From Annona cherimola (lineage: Eukaryota > Streptophyta > Magnoliopsida > Magnoliales > Annonaceae), in assembly GCA_030490835.1 (NCBI GenBank), contig CM059971.1, positions 72,372,224 through 72,436,223 on the forward strand: a stretch of DNA of 64,000 nt. Reading direction: 5' to 3'. This document shows positions 36,443-51,100 of this stretch, piece by piece. The position numbers were made by a program, and so were the translations under genes. The notes under the pieces were generated by a model. It saw nothing but the letters and a program-made list of their open reading frames with translations. It had not been told where the DNA came from and ran no database searches. The first letter of the stretch is position 1, and each line of letters begins with the position of its first letter.

Positions 36443-38728
36443 CTAGCAAGTGCTGTCCATGTAATCAATCAACAGCTCCCGTACCATACCCCGATCAGGC
36501 ATCTTTCCAGCTGCACCATAAATAGGAGCAAGCCCTCCATTGATGGGGCCAGGGTGTTTCTTTACCTGAACATACATAACAAAGGAAGAAACAGGAGAGG
36601 CATCAATTAAATAGTATGCTTAACCTCTTACAGGCACAAAGCTCTTTAAGCCCAACATTCAAATTCAAATTAATGAGCTGCCTATTGGTTGATTTGTTTG
36701 AAAGTGAAACAGCTTGAGCATAGTTCAAGGTCTATTTGGCCAAGCTTCTGCGCACAGAGATTTTTCTACTGCGCAGCCCATTAGAAGGAAGCTTCCTCTT
36801 GTGGCTTCCTGCAAAAATTCGTTCAAGGGGTATATTAACATAATTTTAGGAGGGAAGTGCTTCCCTAATGTATATAAAACACCATCCGTTATTTATGGCA
36901 GAGCGGGTGGTAACTCCCACCATACGGCCAAACAGACACAAAGCCCATAGCAAGTGCAAAGCATCCCCAATAAATAACCACCATGGCAGTGGAGCCCTAT
37001 GGCCCATATCTCATAATTTGAAAGGATCCTTTCCTCGAAAAGAATCCTTTTCAAAACCAACATGTCATTTATTCTTCCCATCCATCTTTTTCTTCATTCA
37101 ATTATCAGCGTACATTTTGTTTATGTTGGTAATATAAAAATTACCTCCCTTCTACCTGGATTCTCATTTGACCTCCTCTATAGATTAAATCAAACAGCTA
37201 TTGAGATTTTTTAAGAATCTCATAAGTTTTTCACTAACTGGGCTGTGAGATATTTCTCTTCCATTCAATATTTTGATACAACTGTGATTATATAAAAAGG
37301 CTTTAGATGTTCCATATCCTTCCGTAGCTTTTGATGCAATTTACCTCCTCCACTAATGCCTCCCGGGCAACATGATTGAAGATTGACTTGATAAGCTTTA
37401 GTCCAAGCTTTGGATTGAGTGAATCTTATACAAAAATTGTTTGCATGTTTCTATATACTGTTATATATATATATATATATAGAATATATTCAGGTGCAGC
37501 ATCGCTGTAATGGGCCCCACATGATCATCAAATCATGATCTACTCCACCCATTGCGTTTAGAATAATGTATTCTATTACCATACCAATTTTCATCCCAAT
37601 CAGATACTTTAAAGTTGTTATTTACATTAAACTATTTTATTACGTTGGATTTGTACCGTTTTCAGATGGGGCCCATATACATATCTGATTGGGATGAAAA
37701 TTGGTATGGTAATAGAATACATTATTCTAAATACAATGGATGGAATAGATCATGATTTCATGATCATGTGGGCCCCATTTTGGGGCCACTGCACGGCTGT
37801 TCCGGTGCAGTGACGCTGCACCGGAACAGGTCCCTATATATATATATAATATCATCTCAATTGACATTACAATTACGCACTGAGACATTCTTACAATTTC
37901 CTAACAATATCCTACAAGCATCTTACCCATATTTCAATTTCCCCTATCTCCTAACAATATTTCCTCAATTGGTGGATGCTCCCACAAACACTTGGGGAGA
38001 ACTGACGCCACCTACTGCTCTACTGCCTCACGTCAAATGCTGTGAAAAAACACTGAAAATGCAGTAGGCATGGGTCGAACCCACGTCGCCCAACTGCTGG
38101 GGCACATGTGGGTACCACTGAGGCAATGCCTCAGTGGTCGTGTTTCTATATACTTGTATAAGATAATTGCACACAAAATGCATATATTCGTAATTAATTC
38201 ATGAACTAAGGTTCAAGAAAAAGCAAGCATACTTTGAGGTCCATATTGAAACCAATTTCAGCCAAGGTCATCCAAACTCTTTTCGCTTGTGAGTAGGTTT
38301 CAGTAAGCAAACCTACTCTCTAGGCCTCAGTTTGCTCCCAAGGGCGGATTTCAATGCGGTTGTCACCCCATGGACAGCAAGGTTGGCTATAGGGATGGCC
38401 TATATACAGCCCTATCTCAAGCACACCAGACAGTAGCTGTGTCCGATTTCAAGTAAAGATGATGACTGTTCACCCCTTTCTATGTTTCACTCATTGACTA
38501 TTCATTAAATTTTAGTATTTCCAGTGAATTCGATCAATCACCCAAACAAGGTATACATCTTGAAAGATGGAGAAAGAATGGCTTACTGTTTTCACAGACT
38601 CCCTCAGATCTCTAATGAAATCTCCTGCAACTGGTACATGCTGAAGAGTCACACATATATGTATGCTGGTTCACGCCCGTAAGAAACGTCATGGAGAATT
38701 TGACAAACAGCAGTTAGCACATTGGCAG

Positions 38729-38762
<34 letters not shown>

Positions 38763-41700
38763 TAAAAAAGGAAAAAAGGAGAGTGCAGCTTCCTTGTTTG
38801 GCAAAAAGAATCAATGGTTCATGTATCAGACAATACATCACCCATGTAAGGTGATGCAGTCGTTCTAATTGATTCGCTTCAATAAGTAACTGCAACAATC
38901 CCCTATTGCCATCCATCACTGTCCAAATAACTGACATAAGAGAACTGTTTCAAATTGTCTGTTGTTTTGAACAAGGAGACCACCAGGTTAACAATTTGAC
39001 CTTTCGTATGTAAAAATTTTTCTTGAGATTTATATGAATGGCACCACTTCTATGAAATGCCTAAGATAATGAGTCCAGTTCATATGACTTACCTGTTCGG
39101 TCGCTGCAAGGCATTCAAGTGCCAGCCTCTTGAAGACAGGATGTCATTAACTTCAAATATGTCAATGTCATTCGAACCAAATGCAACTATTGTCATGTCT
39201 GGTCTTCCAATGATGAACAATTCACTGATTTCCTTTATCCTACACAAAAGCTAAAACTGCTTGTAACAGGCATTGTTGTTGTCTTGAATACTACTGAGTT
39301 TTTCAACTAAGAAGATTTTTACCCTTCTTGTATTTTCTTTGATACTTCCATAATTTTTCTCGTCTGCTCCAAGTATCCTGCAAGGATACAGATGATTGCA
39401 TTGACAAGTCTTACAGAATGGTATATATAATGATAAGACGTGCGACCATTATGTGCCCAATTATTGAGATGCATTAAGCACATGCCAAAACAAACCAGCA
39501 GCATTTGGGAACTGATTGATCGTGCCACCCAATGCATAAAAAGGTGGACAAGCTTTCTCTCAGCATATCATGGAAACAGAAGTGGTCTGAAGAATTTAAG
39601 GCTGTTCCGAAAGGACAATGTCAAGTAACTCACTACAACTGAATGATCAAAAGTGTGCAGGTGTTACAAGAGCTTTAAAGGTCCACCACATGGTGCTACG
39701 CAAAATAAACAGCCTGACATTCATACTGGGTAAAAAGAGGATCTCGGTTCATTAAAAATTCACTACACTTGTTATCAAGAAAACATTTATAAATCTTATT
39801 TTTAAAAAATAAAATTGATATTTCACCAAATAACAACAGGAGAACAGTTGTTAAAGGCCCAAGGCATCTTAGGGGCCAAGGGGGAAGGCCCACGAGCGAG
39901 GCACACGCCTAAGTAAAGGAAGGAGCATCTTATAGAAAATTAAATAAATATAATAATATACATTTTATATCAAATGTATAAGAATAAATAGTAAAATTAT
40001 AAAAATATTTAACATATTCCAACATCACAGCCCATTATGAACAAAGGCAAACTAAGGGTGTGTTTGGTAACGAATAAAACTTTTGATGAAAAGTTTTGAA
40101 GAGTAAAAGTTGTCAAATTATGTGATATGATAAGGGTAATGATTAGTAGTAAAGAGGATAAAGTTAAAATAGATAGGTTAGTTATGTAGATAGTTGTGTA
40201 GAAATGATTGAAAAGTAGGGTAGTTGTATAGGAAAATGTGAAAAAATGATTAAAAAATATGATAGTTGTGGAGAATGAAAAGTTTTCGATTGAAAAGTTT
40301 TAACTTGACATTTTTTATTAATTGCCAAACACACCTTAAAATTTCTTTAAGCTACTATTTGATAGGAAAAGAAAAGTGAAACTTAAAAAGTCAACTTTAT
40401 TTAGGTGTTGGAAATTCATATATTTTCGAGCAAGTTCAATCGGGCACACTAAACACACTCAAGGCTCAAGAGGCAAGCCAAACTGAACCTTGTGCCTAGG
40501 CGCACACCTAAGCATGCCTTCAACAAATATGAACAGGATCATGCATGGTGCCCCAATTAATTGAGTAGGCTGTGGAGGAAAGGATTACAATAATCTGCTC
40601 CAATTAAGAGGCAGCTTTGAAGGTTGTGATGATATTGACCTATCACACTAAAAGATCCAATAAAGATATTACCTTCTTGGCCTAGAGACATCATAGCTGC
40701 CCAAGCACCAGCTATCAATCCACCAGGCCTGCTTCCAGCAATAGTTGGAGAGATATAAAGTCCACCTGACCATTCAGTAACTGTAGCACGAGATAGTTAG
40801 AAGTAACAAATGAAATAGATGACATGCAGTATGGACCTAGAAAATAACACCTAGCTGATGTCAATGATAATCCTATGGCTGGCATTTCAGCAGATCTGGA
40901 CTGTTTATCAGCTATTATCCAATAGTGGCCTATGACAGCCAAATGAGGAAGGGTGATAGAGAACACAATGCAAACAGTAAGAAGCATAAAGACAATTTGA
41001 GGTTTATTTATTTTCTCATATCTAGAGATACTTTATTTGGATACTAGACATTTAGGGTGTGTTTGGGAAGTAATAAAACTTTTGGATGAAAAGTTTTTGA
41101 TGTAAAGTTTTTGCAATAGAAGAAACTGATGTGATAAAATCGGGGTAATGATGAAGAGTAAAGAGAATAAAGTTAAAAAAGACAGATTAGTTGTATGGAT
41201 ATTTGTGAAAAATGATTAAAAAGTAGGATAGTTGTATAGAAAGATGTGAAGAAATATTAAAAACTTGGGTAATTGTAGAGAGTGAAAAGTTTTATATTGA
41301 AAAGTTTTAGTTTAAAAAATTTTGAGGGTAAATAAAATGCCCTTAATTGTCTAATTGATTATCTGTACGGTTTATTTATTTTTTGTATCCAGGGATATTT
41401 TGTTTGGACCTTAGACATTCATTGCTTAATTGAAGACTGATGTAAGCACCAAGACATTAAAAAAGAGATCAACTTGATGGTTTGGATTGTTGTTTTATTA
41501 TTTTGTATGTGCTCTTTTCTCATAAAGAGGGCTGAATTTTTTGGAAATTTCCTATAAATAGAGACCTGTCAGCCATGTAATAGAGGTTGAAACAGTTCGA
41601 TTTAATAACCATCAAAAATGATTTTTATATTAATTTCATTCTATCTTCTATTATCCTCAATTTTCCTGTTTGTCTTCCGTTCGTTCTTCTCTTATTCCTT

Positions 41701-42143
41701 TTGAGAGAATGTTCCTCTTTCTTCTAAATCTTCGTCTCTTCCTCAAAGCATTCTCAAATTTCTTCCTTCATTCTATTTATAATTCTTAATTTCTTCCTTC
41801 TGTTTCCCTATTGAGAGATCCTCACTCTTTCCGTCAATGTCTTCCCCTTTTATCCAATCAAAGCTTTTTTGTTCTACATCAGAGCACCACAGACCCACAA
41901 GAAACTCCCAAACTAGATGATCCTAGTTACTCAGGTTTCTTACCACTGATCTAGACAGAAGCTGCAGATTTAATCTAGAATGCTCTTCTTAGTCATTGAT
42001 CAATTGATTTCAGACAGCTTATCGTCGAAGATTTCTCATGTCTTTTGTTCCATTCAGGTCCCCTTAGGCAATCAACATCAATAACATTGTCTTCAAAGAA
42101 GATAATTATTCAGTAGATTAACAAATCTGATGTCTGTATAAAA

Positions 42144-42175
<32 letters not shown>

Positions 42176-45100
42176 ACAAATTCTGATATCAAGAAAGTTA
42201 TTCTTTTGAGTTAACATAAGTAACATTTTGAGTCTGGAGAAGATCATGGTTTAGAAGGAACAAAAATGAAATGGAGGTAAAGAGAGCAAGAAAGAGCACT
42301 TGTTGCACGCTCCAGCTCTTGCATGTACAAAGCCATCAAATGAAATTACTTCACCATCTCCTTTATCTCACTCTCCCCCTCCAATGAAATATGAAGAAAA
42401 GGGAAAACACGGACATTGACCACACATATGATCCTGACTCCCAATGCAACTCCAGTGGCAGGGATGGGACAACCATAATGGACGTGAGTACTCAACTGTT
42501 ATGAAAGGAGATATCCTGAAGAAATAATAACTTACCAGCAACAAATTGATGCTGTAGCAAAAGGAGCCAGAAAATATCAGCAAAGAGATGGGAGAAATGA
42601 GTCAGTAACATCCTGCAAAACACCCAATGAAAGGAACAAAACACACTAATGCACGAGTAAGAGTGTAGGAGCACGTCACAAATCCAAGGATGGTATGGGC
42701 AGAAGCTGAAAACATGCCAGCTTGCAACTAGTGGAAGGTTTTAACCCGTAAATATCATTATGGTATAAAAGAACATCACTATATAATACCACAACAATCA
42801 CTGATATCATTTTTTTTTTTTTCCAATTCCTGTCTCCTTTCTACCTTTTAGATTCATGGCAAAGTGTATAACCAACACAAAAACCAGGTATCCAATGAAC
42901 CCTTGACCACTGTAATTTACACATCAAGTATTGATTTGAGACCTATGATTTAAATATCAGATAATGCCAATCTAAGCTTCTGTTATCAGGAAATATTGGA
43001 CTCAAAACTTCAATGTAAAACTCATAATTTTCATGCCCAACTTCAAATTCTGGACATTTCCAGAACTTGATTATTTCAAGTATTAAGATTCTGTTTCCTA
43101 AGTCACCAGTACATCACACCAATCCAGTTTAGCATAAGACATGAATAACCGAAATCACAGCTCTAACAGCCAAACCCATTACCTTTACATAATGGCAAGA
43201 GAAGTGCCATAATAATTCTTAAATTCCATCATATCTAAAATAATTTCACGTATCTGACATTTGACTAATCACATATTTGACACTTAACTGATCGCATCAA
43301 CCTCTTCCCATAAAAAATAAAAAAATAAAAAAATCACATCGACCTCAAAAGGTCAGCTTTCCCTAGATTTCATCTGGAAGAGGGGAAGTCAAAGTAATGA
43401 AAAAAGCCAAAAAAAAATGTCAAGAATGGAAAATAGTACGATGAGTATAATGAAAACTTAACATAAAATGATGCCCCAGACCATCACAATAACATAGAAA
43501 GCCATTACCAGATGTCATTAGAACAGGAAATGCAAACGCAAAGCTTGTATCAGTAATAATCCAAATAGCTTTCGTTCCACTCAAAACAAGAGGTCAGAAC
43601 TTCAATTTCATAACTCACATTAACTTTTGGTTTGAAATTTATCATCAAAAGTAGGAAGAGATTTGGTCATAGATTTCACTAGGAAGGTAAAAAAAAGAAT
43701 AAAGTAACAAGAACAGCCTCGTAAAATGTAACTGTCTGAACTGATAATGTTACCAAAACACAGACCTTCCAACTTTTGACACCATTGTTATAGTGTGAAA
43801 TCATATAAGGGTCAAATCAAATCATACATAAATTATATTGCAAACTTTAAGCCTTAAAATGAACACACGATGAACAACAAATGATACCAATGAGCTACTT
43901 TCCATCAACATGCTCACTTAAGTGAAATACCATACAAGGTAACAACCCAAAATGCAAAACAAATATGGTGTCTTTTCTCTTTCCTTATTAGCATTCTTAT
44001 AGAGTTATAGTTCCGTTAATTTCCAGATAAAACACATGTCAATTGGTGTATAAAAGTTTTTGCTCAAATCACCAGAAGTATTCCAACAAATTTCATGGAC
44101 CTCAAAACAACATTACCCTTAGCATTTAATCATAAACAGCAAGTTCCTACTGAGATCATGAGAGAATAGATCTCCTAATAAATTGAAATATACTTCAACA
44201 GTCAAAATGCATTAAAATGAACTACTCTGATCATGTACAGATATAAAATTCAAGCTGCCATGACCTGATAGGTCAGATATTGTATCAATGGTCCAAAAGA
44301 ATCTAACCAAGAAAAAGAAAAAAAAAAAAAAAGCAAAGTTTGATGATTAGACAAATTGAGAATTTCAAAATCAAAATTTAAGAATAACATTGAAGGAAAG
44401 CCATTTAATTTCATATAATGAAGTAAAAGGCATGAATTAAAAGATAGAACCTCACCACTTTAAACCATAAGTGGAAACCTGATTAAAATTTAAATGAGAC
44501 ATATCCAACCAAAAAATATTAAATCATCAATTATTTTTAAAGCAAAATCATAAATTACAAACTAAAACTATAAATCCAAGCATCCCAATCATCAAACTGT
44601 AAGGTTTGCCAAACAAACAATTGAAAGGGGACCAAAATCAAGTTGACTAATATTCTGTATGAATTATGAACTACTAGTTGCAAGATTTTGGCAGCTATGC
44701 TCAGATGCAATTTAGACACAAACAACATTAAGAATAGGTGACACCTTACCTTTCTAATTTCATGATTCCTATATAACACTACACTGGTTCCCTTAGGACC
44801 TAAGCCATATTTATGCACATCAGCTGATATTGATGTGACTCCTTCAACAGAAAAATCAAAGGGTGGAATTGGATACCTGAGATACAAAACACAATATAAG
44901 TAACATCAGAACAAAAACCCAAAGTAAGCATCAGAGGATATACAGATAAGAGAGAACAAGCACATAGTTGAACTGAATTTCTAAAACCAATCGAGTTAGT
45001 TCATCTATGTGGTTCTCTCAACTTCTCTCACCTCCCCAGTCCCCCTCAAATCGCCAAAATGCACAGGAAGGGAAAAAGAGGAAAGAATACAACTAGACAT

Positions 45101-48100
45101 TTTGATGCGACAAATTTATTGGACCATGAAGTCTCAAAACCCCTTTTGATCTTGAAGGTAAGGAAAAGAATCAGGCTATGTCTTGAGCTAAGTTCTAACA
45201 TCTTGGCAGTCGTTTGACCATAACAACAGAGAAGGTGCAATCACCCTCATCTTCATGTTCACCCCAGGAATGCTATTCCCTTAAATTACTTACGATAGAT
45301 GATTTCCCAAACAAGTTCAAAGCAAATACTGCAGTAAGTCTTGAAAAATGGACCAGAAATCGCAGTATGTACAAGATCGGTTAAGCTAATTTATCCTACT
45401 ACACGAAACAGGCAGAATACCATCTGAGAAGAGATATATGGGGGGCTGATCCCACAATAGTGCTACAAGCATGCAACCACTTTCATACACTATCTCTGTT
45501 TGTGGGCTGTACAGAATATCATGAATAAACCCTGCCCTCATCTGCAAAAGTAATATGATAACATGCCCATAACCACTCTTAAGGGAAAAAGAACAGTAAT
45601 CACACAAAAAAAAAAAACTCAAAAAGAGGTTTTTTTTAGGCAAAGCCTTCCACTCGAAAACTTTCTGGCCAAATTTTTTCACGAATCCCAGAGCCCCCAG
45701 CAGCCACCTCTGATTCTCTTTCTGAACAAAGTTTGGATTTGATGCAACATTCACACAGAGATTGTCCCTTTCTCAAGCAAAAAAAATTTACTTTTTAATT
45801 CTGGTTTCCAGCAAAAGAAACATATACAATTTTCCCAAGATGTAATTCTGAGGTTGCTATTGAACGAAGGGTTACAAAATTTCAGTGGGATTATAAATGA
45901 AAAAGTAACTCCTTTAAATAACAAAAACTTTATCACAAAAACATCATAAAACTGCAAATATAAATATAATTTTCAAGACCGCTAATTTTCCCTGAACAGA
46001 AGTTACAAAATGATCCAAGTCAGACCAAAAAGTGAGTCCTCAAATATTGCGGCATAGGTTTCACCCATCTTTGCAAAAGGTAAAAGGCACTGATGGGACT
46101 AGGCTGACCAGCATCAAACACATGAACCATGTATGTGCCTGTCTTGTAACCCTTCATTATTATCCTTGCTAAGCTAGGTCGTCACTAACATGAATTCTCC
46201 CACTCCATTTCAACCGATACAATTTTCATTTCTCCATTTAAATCATATTTCCTTGGTTCTTCATTCACTAACTGTAACCCCAACTTCTTTGCCTCTTATA
46301 ATCCTCCTATCTGCCTGGTTTATCATCCACCAAATATCTTGGGAGTACGATTCTTCCTGTACCAAGCAATCAAAGCACCAGTTAAATCCTTACCTCCAGC
46401 CCATTTGTTGCTAAATTTAGGAATCATTTCCAAATAATAATTCTGTTTATAATAGACCTAGGGATATGAGTGAATCAATTTGTGCTTGACTATTTTGATT
46501 TTGGTCTGATTCCAATTGGATTCTGCACCATAATTTGAAAAGGAGGTGATCAACCACACCTTCCAATACGGCTATCTTGTTACAACTTCACTCTAGTCAC
46601 TGGCCTCACCAACGGCATCCCCCTCCTTGTAGTCAAGGTAAGGACTCTGGGCATGGCTAGCTCCCATAGCATGATGGAAGGTGCGTACAAAGCCTGAGAA
46701 TAAAATTCACTATCATATGGTTGACCATCAATTACTAGCAATTTCTATTTCATGCAGGCGGGTTGCAGCCTACAATCCAAACTAGGATGGGTATTTGGAT
46801 TTACCTGACCTTCACGAGATCAGGGCCCTTTATCCCAACCATTGTAGCATGTGCATCGCCCAAGGCATAAAGGGCATAATGACTTGACATCATCCTCGCC
46901 TTCCTACAGTAGTCTATTTAAGGTTCCAAACTCCATAATGGCAACTAAACACGAGAGTCGCTCTGATTGTAGGACTAAACACCATGTGGCACAAGCTGAC
47001 AACAATAATGCACCAGCTTTCTAGAAGGCATCCCTCTCTTTCAAGAGGATCAATGGCATGTCAAGCCCTAGTAAGGTTTTTCTCTTTGAATCAAATTAAG
47101 CCACATGTTCCACCACTTGTGCAGGCCCACATTAACTTCTTTTGAGTTTCGTTCTTGCAAACACATTCCCTAGATAGGATACTGAATGAGTTAGCTATAA
47201 CACTGCACACGTCAATACACAGCACCTACCCTCCATCGTTTATGGTTGTAAATACTAATCCCGTTCACTCCCCCAATTTTCATCTCTCAGTGCCAGTGTG
47301 AACCTAGGCCCAACAAAGCCCTTTGACCACTGGTGTTCTTTCCAATCTTCTATGCATTTCACTAAATTGGAATTTTACAGCACCAAGCCATTCTCTTAGT
47401 TTGGCATAATCTTCTATACATCTTCATCATGCAAATGCAGACCATCAAGAGATGAAAAACACCAGACAGTTCTTTACGAATCATCAGCTGACTAGCCAGC
47501 TCATCCATAACTACTAAAAAATACAAGCTTAGTACCAACATTCAGTAGTACATCAATTGCAACCTCCCTTGCTTCTAAAATTATGATTTTGCATCTGCTA
47601 CGTCTAGCTTTACTCGGAAAATCACCAATTAGTGAAAAGGGCACAGTCAAAAGTCTCACAAAAAACAACGTTGAGCTCAGAGAATGATATACTTGCTTTG
47701 AAGAAATACACAACAAGGTGAAAATCATGAGTTACAAAGTCTCGAACAATTCTCAAGTTTCTTAAGATTCTTATGAATCAGATTCTGCAATAGTCGATAC
47801 AAAAATATTTGTTAAGATTCTTCCAAGAAAGAGGTGGACCCTCATGCATATCAGCAAAAAATTAACATCCAAATTGAAGTACTTTGTGCTTAATTTAAAG
47901 AATAATGGCAGAGTTGATTCATGGTGACAGAGATAAGCATGCTGGCTAATTTACAAAAGTAATAGTCCACTGTCATCCATAACTTCCAGCATTGAACTTC
48001 AACAGCTCAACTTTTACCCCAAAGTGAGATTGGATATAAAAATAAGTATAATCAGAAACCAAGCAAGCATGTCGACATATTAGCTAAGGGAATAAGCTTA

Positions 48101-51100
48101 GGAAAGTCTTACTACTCCAATGCAAAAGTGTCAGGGAAATGGAAAGAATCATGATCCAAAACTATAGATCATTTGAACTACCTAATTTATGAAGAAATAC
48201 ATACCCAAGTTTACGAGCATAAGGCAGTACAAAACCACCTAGGCAGAGATCAACATGAAAGCAAATACCAAACTTAGAAGCCAATTCACCTAGCTCCTGT
48301 ACATAAAGAGTCAACTTTAATAGGACACATCATATAATAAAACTTCCGGTTAAAATACAACAAATCTTCAGTATGTTACGTACTTCAATAGGATCAATGA
48401 TGCCATGTGGGAACCCTGGAGCAGATCCAACAATCTGAGGAAATTCAAAATTTAAAGTTGTGAACTTGGAATATGACTTGGAAAATATACATCGACAAGC
48501 TGTAAAGCCAAAAATTTGTCAAATAAAACCTTGCATGTCTTGAGCAGTTGAACTAAATTTCGGTTTGCCATTCTGAACTGGAATCACAGCATGAATCACA
48601 GCAGTCTTATAAAAATTTTCCATTTCTCCATTTTCACATATAACAAGTATTTTTTTTTTCTGTAAAGCAGAGAATATTCAACACAAACAAAGGGAGAAAA
48701 CAAAAGAAAATGCACTTTTATTCCTGGAAGGCTAAGGTTGAAATGAGGGGGAAAGTAAGAAATGTTAATGTGATTTGACATCTCAACCACCTAATTACAC
48801 TACTGTTTTCCATTATTGCCTATCTTATCAATCGTTGGTTCATATCTTTTCATACAGAAAACATATTTTGTCTTTATTCACTTTTATTCTTAATCATTAC
48901 CACATATCGCATTACATCACTTCTCCCTTTTCCCTCACTTGTCTGTAGTTTTTGTCCCCCCTTTTGTTTTCCCATTCCCAAATGAACCCCATAGGGTGAA
49001 AATTCATCTGATCATGCTCCCCAAAATTTTTCTCAATGATGCCTACCCTTTCTCAAGTGTTCCCGCAAGTTTCCTATAGTCAATTATTCAAGTAGGACTT
49101 TAAAATGGGTTATGGTCATATGCAACAGGTTGCGTGGAATGTTCTGATTCATCCCATGCAACCACTTGATTAACATTCTAAAAAAAAAATTTTGTTAAAC
49201 AAGGCATTAATATCTTTCATCAATACATACTTATCTTAGATAACAAAAATCACCCATATTGGAAACTTCTACATCCTTTATAATTATTTTAATTTTAATA
49301 TTGCATATTCATTCTCAAGTGGTTTTACATTTTTAAAACATAAATTTCCAATAAAAATAATTTTTAGAATCTAACATGAATGCAACTTGGCGAATATTAT
49401 TGATAGCTTAGATTTTTAAAAAATATATATTTTTTACATATAAAAACAACTGGTTGCGCAAGATTATCCAATGCAAATGGTTGCAGATCCTGAGCCCCCA
49501 AAAAATTACCAATAACATCTTGGTTCCTGATTGCATCTTTTTGTCTGCCTTGACAGCTTATGTAGATTTATTCAAACTACTGGCAATTGCAAAATGATTC
49601 TGCAAAAGTCTGAGCCCAACCCCTGATTGGATTGACCAGAAGAACTAATGATGTCTTAGTGCCATACCAAGTTACCCTTTATTCACTCATTTGTTTAATT
49701 TATGCTTGACTTTCCATTCAGTAGTCTCAACCTCCTCTCCTAATCTTGCCCATCCTACAAAGATACTGTTGTTTATTTGCCTAACATGTTGTTCCTACAA
49801 AAATACTGGAATATGCACTCACAAAGAACTTCCCAGTGTACAGTCCAGGATAATTTGTGTCCTTCAAAAGGAAGGATTTGATGCCAAAGATGCAATATTG
49901 AACAGCCATTGAAGATGCATTACTCATATAACATATAGGAGGCAAACATTGAGAAACTACAATCAGACAACATTTCTAAAGTCATCCTCCATTATGAATA
50001 CAAACTTTATATAGCACAACCAGAAGTTATACACAAATTAATTTTTCATAATAAGATAATAACATGGCAAGTTATTATCCAGCAAGTGCACTGAATAACA
50101 GTCCACAGTATTTTCCATGATCACTTATGATTTAAAACATCAAGAAAGCTAAAGGAAGAATCACAAGATAGGAACTCATACCAAGATAGTGTTCCTGTTA
50201 ATTAACTGTCGAACTGCTTTTACATCTGCCAGGTATTCTTTATTGACAGGGGCACGCCGGAGTCTAATGTTAAAATATTCAGCAGCCTTATCATATGCTG
50301 AGTGTGCTGATTCAGGAATTATCCTACATTCACAAAGTGTTCAAGACTCTTAAATGAATAGTCCAACAACATTCCTACATGTTAACTTACTCGACATTCA
50401 TAAGACGAAAACACGAGGTTCAACTCACATCTCTGGCTTTGTGATCCCTTTCTTCATTCTCATGTAATCACGCGATGCTTTCATGGCCAGTAAGATACTC
50501 TCATGCCCACCTGATGTCATGTTGCCACAGACTTGTCCTCCGGAACTCTTCTCTTTACTACCAAGTAGAGCAGCCGTCATAGCAACTACTTCTCTCTCAA
50601 ATCGCGCAATACTTTGGAATACATCCAAATGCAGTGGATTGGTATGTGAGAACCTGAAAAGAGGCGGTTCCAGTAATTGTTCTGAAGAAATCAAGATATG
50701 AAATTGGTGCATAATTTAAAATGTAGAATTTCCATCGAAGTTAGGATCCCTGTTCTTACAGCAACAGAGCTCAGTAAAGCATGCATCTACTGATGGTAAG
50801 CTAGGGAACTGCAGCCTAAAGTAAAAATAACAGACTGGGGTTGAGAAAGATTAATCACTCAAGAAAACTTTCCATTTCTGACAACACAAATCCAACCACA
50901 TTATCTAAAATATGCAGTAAAATGATAAATCATTTAGTTAAATCACAAGAACTCTCAATTGCCTTTAAAAGATGTTAGCGAATCCAACAAATAAAATAAA
51001 GTACCCATAGTAAAGAAGCATCCAATACACCCGGTGCCAATTCAATGCACCCGTCACAAAGTTACATGACCCCTTTTCTATTTTTTGGAATTCATATGTG

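Noticed and set aside
38067..38130. A true tRNA gene
   Set aside because: A and B boxes and an acceptor-like pairing are present, but there is no proper anticodon arm.
46540..47450. A functional 16S rRNA gene
   Set aside because: Conserved universal positions are mutated throughout and the copy lacks the 5' part. It is a decayed nuclear plastid fragment.
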